Source: Ovis canadensis
Taxonomy: Eukaryota; Chordata; Mammalia; Artiodactyla; Bovidae
DNA: 64,000 bases
Reading direction: 5' to 3'
Assembly (NCBI RefSeq): GCF_042477335.2
Contig: NC_091255.1
Span: forward strand, 22,422,501-22,486,500
Below are positions 36,470-46,699 of this stretch, one piece after another. A model generated the notes under the pieces. That model searched no databases, was not told where the DNA came from, and saw only the letters and a program-made list of their open reading frames with translations. The first letter of the stretch is position 1. Each line of letters starts with the position of its first letter. The position numbers and the translations under genes are program-made.

Positions 36470-37600
36470 GACTTTAGAGCTGGAGGAATCTTGCATATCA
36501 TTCATCAGAATGAAATTTCTGGAAATGTCTGGTTAATGAGATTGACTGACATGGGCTTATTTGTCTACAAATTCATAGATAATCTGGATTGAGTAGAACA
36601 AAAATTTCCCCAAAAATACATTGTCAAGCTTGTAAGAAAGACCGAAAGAGAAGGGTTCAGAGTTAGCATAGTAAGCAGGCCCTGAGACCATAGTGACTGA
36701 CAGGGCTCTCAGATCCAGAGGCAGGGGAGGGAGGCTAAGTTTCAGTACTAAGCGAAGGCACAGCAGAGAAGCTGAGGATAAGGAGAGGTGGGGAAGTGGG
36801 GAGGATTCTAAGGGTTCCCCTGTATATGAATGGGAACTGGAGAGCTGCTCACCAACTTAGGGAATTTACCAGGAGTCTTAACACCCACCTGGACTCTGGA
36901 TGGAAGAATAGATGCTCATGAGAAATTGTAAGCCCACGCCAGTGTCACATGTCAGTGTGGAGTTTGAATTTATAATATCCAGATGGTACCGTATACGAAA
37001 CAGTCTGAACCAGCAATATCACTAAGGTCCTGGAAGAGTCATATGCGAAACTGCACGAAAGATAATCACTGCTGAAGATGAGACCATGATGACAACTTAC
37101 AAACTACACTAGGAACCGAAGCTCCATGAGGGAGAGTTAACAGAGATAAAGAATGGGGGCATTTGTATCTACAATACAAAGCTATTGATAATAGAACACT
37201 CTGGAAAAGACTATAAAATGTGTGTGTTTAAAATATTTAAAGAGGTAAAAGGCTAAGAAAGGGACACAGTTTTTAGTATTTAGAATAAGGATGTCTGAAA
37301 AAGTGGACTTTCTAAAAATGAAAAATATAGGTCATTGGAACCAAAAACTTAATAAACTGGTTAGATGATGGAAAAGCTACGCATGAAGAGATAATTAGTG
37401 ATATGAAATGTGGGACTAAGGAAATTGCCCAAAATGAAACATAGTGAAGTAAAGAAAAGTATGTTATGGAAGGAGATGAAGAGACATGAAATATAGAATG
37501 AGAAGGTCCAACATACTTTTAATAGAGATTCTAAAAGAGAGTCTAAAGGAAATTTAGAAATGGGAATATTTAAAGGGATCCTGGCTTTGAAATTTGGAAA
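36470..37600. other. AT-rich intergenic, probably old L1 body
   Basis: Strongly A-rich on the plus strand with many short stop-broken frames, blending into the L1M-like segment that follows. No gene. Confidence 0.4.
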
Positions 37601-38450
37601 AAAAGATAAATGAGTTCTTAGATTAAAGGAGTATATTGAGTCCTATGCAAGATAAATAAAAACAACTATACACGTCGATACATCAGCACAGTGAGGCTGC
37701 AGAAGTAACATAGAACAGAACAAAACACAAAAATGTTAAAAGCTATGTTTGTTAAATGTTAAAAGTGTGAAAAGTATGAATACAAACACGTCTCCTATAC
37801 AGAATGTCAGACTGAAATGAGACCTCTTATTAGCCACCGAATGTGTCAAAACACAGTGGAAATAACCTTCAAAGCGCAAAGGAAGAATAATCACTGGTGT
37901 ATAAATTTATACCCAGCTGAACTATTATTCAAGAGAGATGGCAAAATAATGGCATTTTCAAATGAAGACAGAGTTTATCGTCATAAACTCTTACTGGAGG
38001 GACTACTGAAGGATGTGTTTCAAGAAGTGAATTGAGCCCAGATAGGAGGTGCCTTGCAAGAAGCAATATGAGCAAAATAAAACATATATGTAAGCCCATT
38101 GTTATGTCTAAATAATCATCAGCTACAAAAATTTTAAAGTAATTTTAGAGGTTTAAAAATAAAATAAAGCTAAAATACTGAGGCACAATAGGAATTTAGG
38201 AAGAACAGTTAAAATGTTCTAAAGTCTTTCTATTGGGGGATAAGAAGTTAGAGATACTGGTTAACTTTATAGTCATTAAAGCAAGTATTTATGTTAAAAT
38301 TTTAAGGGTTCCTACAAGAAGAATGGAAATAAAATGGAAAACTTCCAAACCAAACAAAAGAAGATACAGTCAGTTTGGTAGAATGCATAAAAAGAAGCGA
38401 TCAAAAGCAAACACAAAATAAAATGGTAGAAATAATTTCATCAGTATCGG
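37600..38450 (+). mobile_element. Old L1 (L1M/L1ME-like) 3' region
   Basis: The frame at 37817-38035 with 'ataaatttatacccagctga', 'caaatgaagacagagtttat' and 'ggagggactactgaaggatg' is typical of L1M ORF2/3' UTR junctions. Heavily decayed. Confidence 0.65.
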
Positions 38451-38639
38451 TAATCATGACGACTCTGACTGGATGAAACTTAAAATTTCTGAACACGCAT
38501 ATACTAGACGCTAGGCGCTGTTTTGTTGCAGACTCCGGGTAAAGCAAATCAACCATAACAATGGGCTAAAGGGAACACAGTGCCATCGAATAAAAGGAGG
38601 GGCACCCTCCTTTCAGTCTGTAGGGAGAAGGTTGGGGAA

Positions 38640-38960
38640 GACTTGCTGAAGATGGCGACCCTTCAGCTGCATCCTGGAGGATGAGTAAGAAGGCAGAAGG
38701 GATAGGAAGGGTGTGCCAGGGAACGGTTACAGCCTGTGCAAAGTCATGGAAGTGTGAGAGAACAAGGAATGCTCTGGTCCAACCTTCTTTTGTTATGGAT
38801 GAGGAACCTGAACTTCAGAACAGGTAAGGAGACTGTCCCAAGGTCACCCATCTGGTTAGGAACAGAGCCAGGATTTGGACCCAAGACTCCCACCTCCTTG
38901 AACACCCCCTTTCTACTGTACCACAGTGCCTTAGGTGTGCAGCAGAAGGTTCCATGACTG
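38640..38960 (+). mobile_element. MIR/L2-type relic
   Basis: 'ttgttatggatgaggaacc', 'caaggtcacccatctggtta' and 'tttggacccaagactcccac' follow an ancient SINE/LINE pattern. Confidence 0.5.
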
Positions 38961-39242
38961 CATATCGTTGAGATTCCAGCCGACTTGGAAAAAGAGCTGC
39001 CTCTGGGTGTGGGGGCTGGCTGTGTCTCTGGCTTATCCTGGGCTGGAGCAGAGCCAGGAACTTGGCAGTTTCCAGAGCTGAGCAGTCCAGCTCACCCCAA
39101 GGAAGCCATGGCACCGATGCCCAGTTTAATCATTAACGCCAAGTTCACAGGGCTGGAGCTGGAATGCACAGGACCTGGGGAGCAGTCTGGGTCTCCAGGG
39201 AGCTAAGAGAAAGATGGCTCTTGAGATGAGAAGGGACTCAAG

Positions 39243-39488
39243 TTTCTTTTATTTTTCATACCTTTGGCTGCACTGGATCTTCGTTGCGGTGCACAGGCTT
39301 CTACAATCGTTGGCAGGCGGGCTTCTCAAGTTGTGGCACGTGGGCTCCAGAAGGCATCGGCTCAACGGCTGCAGCACAAGGGTTTAGCTGCAGCATGTGG
39401 GATCTTAACTCCCTGACCAGGGAGTGAACCTTGATCCCCTGCTTTGGGAGCATGGAGTCTTATCCACTGGACCACCAGGGAAGTCCCA
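39243..39488 (-). mobile_element. CHR SINE (long form)
   Basis: 'cctttggctgcactggatct', 'gcttctcaagttgtggcacg', 'atccactggaccaccaggga'. Confidence 0.9.
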
Positions 39489-39821
39489 GGAACCAAGTTT
39501 AGACTGGGGTCTTTTGTCTCTGAATAGGTCTAGACTCTGGGTTCAGGAATAAGCGTTTTTGCTGTTCCTCTCCATTTTGTTGGAGTTTACTCATCATCTT
39601 GTTAACTTGATTTCAGAATCCCTGTCAATATTCATAACATATCGTGCTTGCCTCTGCTGCAGCCCTTACCCTGCACAGTAAGTCTTTACACATCCATCTA
39701 CCCCAATAAACTGAGACCTCCTAGAGGGCAGGACTGAGTCTTTTAACTTAGTATCCTCGGCGTTTGGCAGAGCCTGGCACATAGTAGGTGCTCATTGTTT
39801 GCTGACTGGCTGAATAGGTGA

Positions 39822-39890
39822 TGGGCTTCCCTGAGAGCTCAGTTGGTAAAGAATCCAATGCAGGAGACCCCACTTTGATTCCTGGGTCAA
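39822..39890 (+). mobile_element. Bov-tA SINE head fragment
   Basis: 'gggcttccctgagagctcag' to 'tttgattcctgggtc', then joined to BovB sequence. Confidence 0.8.
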
Positions 39891-39899
39891 ACTATTCCT

Positions 39900-40195
39900 G
39901 AATAGATGAGACCCTAATTCTTTGGAAAGAATGATGCTGAAGCTGAAACTCCAGTACTTTGGCTACCTCATGCAAAGAGTTGACTCATTGGAAAAGACCC
40001 TGATGCTGGGAGGGATTGGGGGCAGGAGGAGAAGGGGACGACCGAGGATGAGATGGCTGGATGGCATCACTGACTCGATGGACGTGTCTGAGTGAACTCT
40101 GGGAGTTGGTGATGGACAGGGAGGCCTGGCGTGCTGCGATTCATGGGGTCGCAAAGAGTCGGACACGACTGAGCGACTGAACTGAACTGAATTCT
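39900..40195 (+). mobile_element. BovB (RTE) LINE 3' end
   Basis: 'gatgctgaagctgaaactcc', 'gaggatgagatggctggatg', terminal 'gactgagcgactgaactgaa'. Joined to a Bov-tA head fragment upstream, illustrating the shared BovB/Bov-tA 3' end. Confidence 0.9.
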
Positions 40196-40474
40196 GCATA
40201 AAGGTGTTCCAAAGCCATGACTTTTTTTTTTAATTAAAAGAAATGGAGAGTGATTTTGCATAAAAAGTTCAACAGAAGTTCACAAATATTTCTTAGGATA
40301 TTCTGTGCTACCTTCATATATTACAGAGCCAAGATGAGGTCCACTGGTCTAAATGGATGGAATGTTGCTAAGGAGTTGAGTCTTCTCCCCTTTCCCGGTT
40401 AGTGTTTAGGTGACAGCAGAGCGTATTGAGGATTGCTTGGGCACATTAGGGAGAGGGGTGCTCTTCAAGCACGA

Positions 40475-40650
40475 AAGCGAAAGGGTTAGCTACTCAGTAG
40501 GGTCTGACTCTTTGCGACCCCCGTGGACTATAATCCGCCAGGCTCCTCCATCCTTGGAATTCTCCAGGCAAGACTACTGGAGAGGGTTGCGATTCCCTTC
40601 TCCAGGGGATCTTTCCAAACTAGGAGTCAAACCCGGGTCTCAAGCATGAG
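40475..40650 (-). mobile_element. Bov-tA SINE fragment
   Basis: 'aaagggttagctactcagta' to 'ggagtcaaacccgggtctc'. Confidence 0.85.
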
Positions 40651-42059
40651 GTGACACTTTTTATTGAGGAGACAAAAGCCCCGATGAGGGCAAATTCCAC
40701 CAGCATGATAAAGCTAACTGCTCCTTACAATTTCTGGAAGCCAGCAGTTGGGAAGACTGCCTTTGGTGGCATCACCAAGCCCTGAGAACACAACTATAGG
40801 GGAACTTCTGGATTCCATTGGAGAAACGTTCCAATGGAAAGGGAGATACAGGAGGCGGCAAAATTTCTGTTTCTTTCTGGTGAACCTGGTTTTCCTGATC
40901 TGTAAGGTAGAGGTGGTCATCTCTTCTTCATGAGGCACTTGTTACAATTAAATGGAATGATGGTAAAGGAGCCTTGGTACCTAGAAAATGCTCAGTCATG
41001 GTGCAAACATCTTTTCTCTATTTTTGAAAGTAAGAATCCTGAACCTGTATAGAACCAGAGATGTGGAAATAAAGTCTCCTGTTAGACCATATGACTGGTG
41101 ACCAGGGATTCAGCAGCCCCATCTGGAAGGGATGGGGTCATTCTGCTGACTGCTGGCTTCCCGTGCAAACATCTGCTGATACTGTGGTAGTAGAGCCAGC
41201 CCTGGAGGATGCTGGGAGAAGACACATTCCTTGCAGGAACAGTCACTCTCCTGGAAAAGCCAGCTTGCCTGGTTGGGGTTGAGCCAGAAAGACTGACTCT
41301 CACCCTAGCAAATTCTCTTTCACTCCAAGGTCCTGGATACAGTGGGAAGACTGCCCAACGTCAGGGAGCCTCCTTCTGTACCAACCTCTGGGTCCTTGCT
41401 GGTGCGTGGCAAATAATCTAACCAGTTTGCCTGCACCTCTTTCTGCACCTCTTACCGCCTGTAAGCTCTCAGAGACCTGTAAGTTCTTTAGAATTTCCAG
41501 TGTGTGGGGATTGTGGTGTGAGTTAATTTAGGAAGACCTAGGCTTAGATCCCTCCAGCTTCCCACCTGCTCTAGGCCCCGCATCCTCTAGAGCAGGTCAC
41601 TGAGCTGCCCTGGTCACCTGGTTTATTTTCCCTTGGCCTTTCCATTTCTCTCCATTGTTCCAAAGAACTGGGGTGAAATGAGAAGTCAATTGCCAAGGGA
41701 GATCCTCTCCTGGGGCAAATTTCCTGTCTCTGCCTACGGGCATGAAGACCCTGAGTGGGAAGGCCAGTGAGGAGCACTCTCCCAGAACCAGCTCTGGGGT
41801 GACAGGTGCAGGCTGTATGCACACTTTTATGGTGTGTGTGGGGGTGGGGTGGGGAAAGAGAGGGTTTAAAAGAGGAGGAGGAAGAAGAAAGACTGTGTAG
41901 AGACCTCAAGGCTGCTCCATTACTCCAAGCCCGCCCATACCTGAAACTGTAGTCTCCACCAAGTCCCAGAGACAGAGGGAGAAGCAGAGAGCTGGGGGTG
42001 GGGGAGAAAGAGACGGAGAGGGGGAATCAAAGAAAATTGCAAAAGTCAATGGCCTGGAA
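40651..42059. other. Intergenic, largely single-copy
   Basis: No repeat consensus recognised over about 1.4 kb apart from a MIR-like trace near 40890-41030, and no supported gene. Confidence 0.4.
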
Positions 42060-42330
42060 CCAGAGGCAGCCTCAGCAACTGCAGTGTGACTTTGATTCCC
42101 CTATCATAACCCTGAATTAAAAATTCAGGCAATTATCTGCATGGCTTCCTTCTGATTAGAACGAGCCGGAGCCTCATTAATGCATCGGCACAGAGGAAAG
42201 CCATTAGGGTCTGTGAAATGGAATGTTTCTCTGAGAACAGGTTCCGCTTGATGTAGAATACCCAGCAAAAAGAAATTTCACACATTTTTGAGCTCAGAGT
42301 CACAGGACGGCACCCTGCTTCGGGGCTGCA
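42060..42330. promoter_or_regulatory. Candidate conserved regulatory block
   Basis: Repeat-free, with AT-rich homeodomain-like words (CAATTATCTGCAT, TCATTAATGCAT, GATTAGA) and an inverted repeat CCTGAATT/AATTCAGG (42111-42118/42122-42129). Regulatory role is inference from motif texture only. Confidence 0.25.
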
Positions 42331-42421
42331 GACCCTGCCACGGTCGTCCCCTCTCAGCTGGTTCTGGGTGAAAGCCACCATTGTTTCCCAGCCTTTCTCT
42401 GGTACCTCCATCCGCTGGAGT

Positions 42422-42452
42422 TGTGTGTGTGTGTGGTGTGTGTGTGTGTGTG
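42422..42452 (+). repeat. (TG)n microsatellite, one interruption
   Basis: TG run broken once by GG. Confidence 0.93.
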
Positions 42453-42879
42453 AGGGAGTTGAGGGGCCAGAAGGGACTTCCTGGCCGTCCTGAGACACCA
42501 AGTCAGACTGGATGCCCGATCTCAGAGTCCTTGAGCCATGAGGAGCCCTGGAACTTTGGGGGGATTCACTGCCCTCCTTTGCTAGAAGAACCAGAGGCAG
42601 GTTTGTTGGGGACAGGGAAGGTCCAAGACTCCAGAAAAGATCAGCGTATCTGCATGTTCCCAGGAGTCCTGGTGCTTTCCTGACCCATATACTGACTTGG
42701 GCATCCCAAGGTGGCCCAAGCAGGATCTGGGGAAGCTGAGTCAGCCTTGGAGGCTTGCTGCTTAGAAAGCGGTGAAGGATTAGCATTCAGGAGGGCATCC
42801 TTTATTCATCCCTTATTCTGTGAGCTCGAAGCTTCCAGAGATGCAAATCTACCATCCTGTGCCTAAGGGGGTTAAAAAA

Positions 42880-43086
42880 AAAGTGAAGTGTTAGTCACTC
42901 AGTCTTGCCCAACATTTTGTGACCGCATGGACTGTAGCCCGCCAGGCTCCTCTGTCCGTGGAATTCTCCAGGCCAGAATACTGGAGTGGGTAGCCATCTT
43001 CTCCAGGGGATCTTCTGACCCAGGGATGGAACCTGGTCTCCTGCATTGCAGGTGGATTCTTTCTTTATTGAGCCCCCAGGGAAGCA
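42880..43086 (-). mobile_element. Bov-tA SINE
   Basis: 'gtgaagtgttagtcactcag' to 'tgagcccccagggaagc'. Confidence 0.9.
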
Positions 43087-44455
43087 TCCACACGGTAACC
43101 AGCATTGGGAAGCTCTCATCAACCCCCTCTTTGGGATTTCTAGGGTGCAGCTCCCTTCTTCAAATGACTGTGCATTGCTTACAGGAGGACCCAGGAGCAG
43201 TTTTCCAAAATAATCACCCTCGCTGCCCTGGTAAGTTCATCTCTTGGGCTTGACCCTATGTTGTCTAGGTTTTCTTCAAGCTGGTGGATGGGACTTTGGG
43301 TTCCCCCAGATCGACAGCTCGACATTCCTCTAATTCAGGGATTCTGGGGACACCAAACCTTGACCCTTGGGATTAACTACATAAAATAATCTCTTTAGGA
43401 GAAAAGCCAGTCTGATATGATGAGGACTAGAAAGCCGTGAAAAAGTTTTTGTAGGAAGAAAACTAGTTAGGGTCATTAAGGTGCCAAGCAGGAAAGCATT
43501 TTCCTTCGAAGTATTGGAACAAGCCACTTTTTTCTCCTGGCACACCTGTCCCCTATTCAGTGTTAAAAAAAAAAAAAAAAAACCAGGGCCAAGTGTCTGT
43601 GCAAAGCTGTAAACACAGCCAGACGGTCAGGAGAATAATGGAATCAATGAGTCAACGACACAATTTGTACCAACGGCGCCCCCTACCGGACAGCAGCAAC
43701 ACTGGGCAACCCGCGGTCCTTCAGGTTTTTCAGAAAGTTTCCAGTTCCATTCCACGTTGGAAGGGACATTCCTGGTCACCAGGGAGTTTTTCTACAGCAT
43801 GTTTTCAATACTGCGGACAGTTTTATGGGTGTAAGACTCCTAGAGGTTACCTCAACCTCTAAGACAAACAAGATGCTTGGTGATTCAACCGTGTTCTTTT
43901 GTGGGTTCTGAGTGTGTGTGTTTTTTTTTTTTGCTAATGCTTTGCTCTCCTTGGACCAACACTCGCCAGAGTTAAACACAGTTGAGAATGACTTGTGACC
44001 ACAGATGATCCCCATGTAAAGGGCTGACCTAAAGGCACCCAGGGTCTTGGGTGGCTGGAGGTTATCTCTCGAGCCTCACCGGCTGGTATGGGAGTGAAAG
44101 GGACTGGCCAAAGGTCAGGAATGTGGGCCTTCTGGAGAGGGAAGCCACTCCACCAGCTTCACTGCTGAGCCTTTCTCTCTGTCGCTGAAAAGAATCAAAT
44201 CTCAGCCTTTGCACCTTAGCCCTGTCTGCTGTATTCCTCAATATTTTAAACATAGACCCTCTGCTCAGTTCGACCATCCCTTCCTTGCCAGGATAACCCA
44301 GTCTCTACCTTTGTACCTTGTCACTCCTTATTGGTTCCAAGAATGTTTTCTTTGGACAACTGTTCTGTGCCAGACATTGTTCTAGGAAGGGGAGCAATAG
44401 CCCTAAACGTGAAACAGAGAGTCTCTCATGTTCTCCTTGGGGATGCTGTGCCGTG
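43087..44455. other. Intergenic, largely single-copy
   Basis: Contains poly-A (43565-43582), poly-T (43921-43932) and a CTCF-like motif at 43676-43689. No gene supported. Confidence 0.45.
43676..43689 (-). promoter_or_regulatory. CTCF-like motif
   Basis: GCGCCCCCTACCGG reads CCGGTAGGGGGCGC on the minus strand; against CCASYAGRKGGCRS only position 3 (G for A) differs. It lies outside recognised repeats. Confidence 0.5.
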
Positions 44456-44459
44456 CTGT

Positions 44460-44662
44460 GCTAAGTCGGTCAGTCGTGTCTGACTGTGCAACCCTATGGA
44501 CTGCAGCCCACCAGGTTCCCTTGTCCATGGGATCCTCCAGGCAAGAATACTGGAATTGGTTGCCTTGCCCTCCTCCAGGGGATCTTCCCGATCCAGAGAT
44601 GGAACCCAGCTCTCCTGCATTGCAGGCAGATTCTTTACCATCTGAGCCACCAGGGAAGCCCC
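44460..44662 (-). mobile_element. Bov-tA SINE
   Basis: 'gctaagtcggtcagtcgtgt' to 'gagccaccagggaagcccc'. A short GTGCC/GTGCTGTGCT stretch precedes it. Confidence 0.92.
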
Positions 44663-45109
44663 TCGTTTGGGGATACAATTATAGAAAGACAAGTGTGAGT
44701 GAGCGGTGTAAGTGCTGCGCAGAAGCCAAGCTGGGAGAGAGGGGTAGAGAGGGAGGGTGGCTACTTCGTCGGGGGAGGGAGTATCTCTCTGCAAAGCCCT
44801 TTGGAAAAGCTTCGTGCTCCATCCACGCTTGTGATCTGTCTGCTTTCTCTCCTTTAAAACCAGGACTGCCTCTTCCATGAAACTTCCCCAGTTCATGTTG
44901 CCTCTCCAGTGACTCTGCCCTTCAGCTCATCTTCGCTCAAGCTTTTTCCTTCTCAGAAAGATGTTCGATGATCTTGGATTGTGTTCTCCTGGAGGAAAAG
45001 GGTCCTGTCTTCCACTTCTCTGCTTTGCTACCAGAGCAGGTGGTGGTGGTAGGGGAGGAGAGGAGGAGACAAGCATGTCTGCTCTGCTAGAAGCACTCAC
45101 ACGTCCCTT

Positions 45110-45260
45110 CCTCTCGTCCTCACAAAACTCCTGCAGACTCTGGCTTATTGTCCACAGTTTATAAACAAGGAAAGTGGGGCTTCATTTATCCAAGAGCACA
45201 CAACCAGTGAGTGGTGGAACGGGGGTCTGAACCCTGATCTCTTTAACATCGTGCGGTCTG
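45110..45260 (-). mobile_element. MIR-like relic
   Basis: 'ttataaacaaggaaagtggg', 'gagcacacaaccagtgagtg', 'gggtctgaaccctgatct'. Confidence 0.5.
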
Positions 45261-45504
45261 TACTCTTCCCACCCCAGAGCCTATTTGTGAAGTATTCCTG
45301 CAGTGGCGTCAGTGAGTGACGAGTACCAGGAAGGGATAAGCTTTGTTTTCTCATCGAAGAGCTGTGCAAAGAAAGTGAGAAGCCCCTGCCGCAGTCTCCC
45401 TGGTTGGCGATTCTTCCTTCACTGCATTATAACCAGGTAACCACAGGCGCCTCACTTCCCCTTCCAGGGGCTCATGACTTGTCTTTGTAAGTTAAGGTTA
45501 AGCT

Positions 45505-45710
45505 ACAGGTGGCTCAGATTCAGTAAAGAATCTGCCTGAAATGCAGGAGACCCAGGTTCGATCCCTGGGTCAGGAAGATCCCCTGGAGGAGGGTATGCCA
45601 ACCCACTCCAGTGTTCTTGCCTAGAGAATCCCATGGACAGAGGAGCCTGGTGGGCTATGGCCCATGGGAGCCCTAAGAGTCAGACAGGACTGAGTGACTA
45701 ATACTTCACA
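45505..45710 (+). mobile_element. Bov-tA SINE
   Basis: 'gtggctcagattcagtaaag' to 'gagtcagacaggactgagtg'. Confidence 0.92.
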
Positions 45711-45994
45711 CATGACCTCCCAGCTCTGACATTCTAAGGAATGTCATCTTCTTTAAGGAATGGGAGAGGAGGGATTTCGGGGAGAAGTTACCGACTTTAC
45801 TGCATCAAATATGATTTTTTAACATTAAGAGAGAGAAATATAACAGGGTTTGTTCATTCAATTAAAATTCAACATGTATTGAATAACTACTACATGCCAG
45901 ACCATGGCATGTGCTGAGGATACAGAAATAGACTTTTAAAACATGGTCCTTTACCCTGGCATATATGTAAAGGGAAAGACAGATATGACAGGAA

Positions 45995-46150
45995 ATTATC
46001 ACAATGACAGCAGCTGACAGCTCACAGCAGCTCTTTGCCAGGAACTGTTCTGAGCACTTGAAACTTAACTCATTTTAATCTTCCCAACAAACTCTGAGGT
46101 GAGTATTATTTTTTTTCCTACTTTACAAGTGAGTAAACGGAGGCACAAAG
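45995..46150 (-). mobile_element. MIR SINE relic
   Basis: 'ggaactgttctgagcacttg', 'actcattttaatcttcccaa', 'ctttacaagtgagtaaacgg'. Confidence 0.65.
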
Positions 46151-46239
46151 AAGGGTGTATGCTGAAGAGGTATTGTGAGCGTTAATAATGCATGAATAGA
46201 GCTTATTTTTTAAAAAGATTTCTTTGATATGGATCATTT

Positions 46240-46399
46240 TTAAAGCCTTTATTGAATCAGCTGCAATATTGCTTCTGTTTTTTGTGTTGGTTTTTTGGCT
46301 GTGAGTCATGCGGAATCTTAGCTGCCTGACCCAGGATGGAACCCACAACCCCAGCATTGGAAGGTGAAGTCCTAACCACTGGAGCTCCAGGGAAGTCCC
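46240..46399 (-). mobile_element. CHR SINE with long 3' tail
   Basis: 'gcctttattgaatcagctgc' and 'aatattgcttctgttttttg' are the reverse of the extended tail seen at 5955 and 11424; then 'gacccaggatggaacccaca' and 'ccagggaagtccc'. Confidence 0.82.
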
Positions 46400-46486
46400 A
46401 AATGGTGCTTATTTACAGGGCCTGAGATGTCAAGACGAGGATAGGCCGTCATCCTGCACTGCAAACAGCTGGTTTTTTCTCCCTGA

Positions 46487-46695
46487 AAGTGAAAGTGTTG
46501 CTCCGTCGTGTCTGACTCTTTTCGACCCCATGGACTGTAGCATGCCAGGCTCCTCTGTCCATGGGATTTCCCAGGCAAGAATACTGGAGTGGATTGCCAT
46601 TGCCTTCTCCAGGGGATCTTCCTGACCCAGGGGTCAAACCCACATCTCCTGCATTGCACACAGATTCTTTACCATCTGAGCTACCAGGGCAGCCA
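46487..46695 (-). mobile_element. Bov-tA SINE
   Basis: 'gtgaaagtgttgctccgtcg' to 'gagctaccagggcagcc'. Confidence 0.92.
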
Positions 46696-46699
46696 CTGT

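Noticed and set aside
37817..38035. Short frame resembling a conserved protein
   Set aside because: Matches degenerate L1M ORF2/3' UTR patterns.
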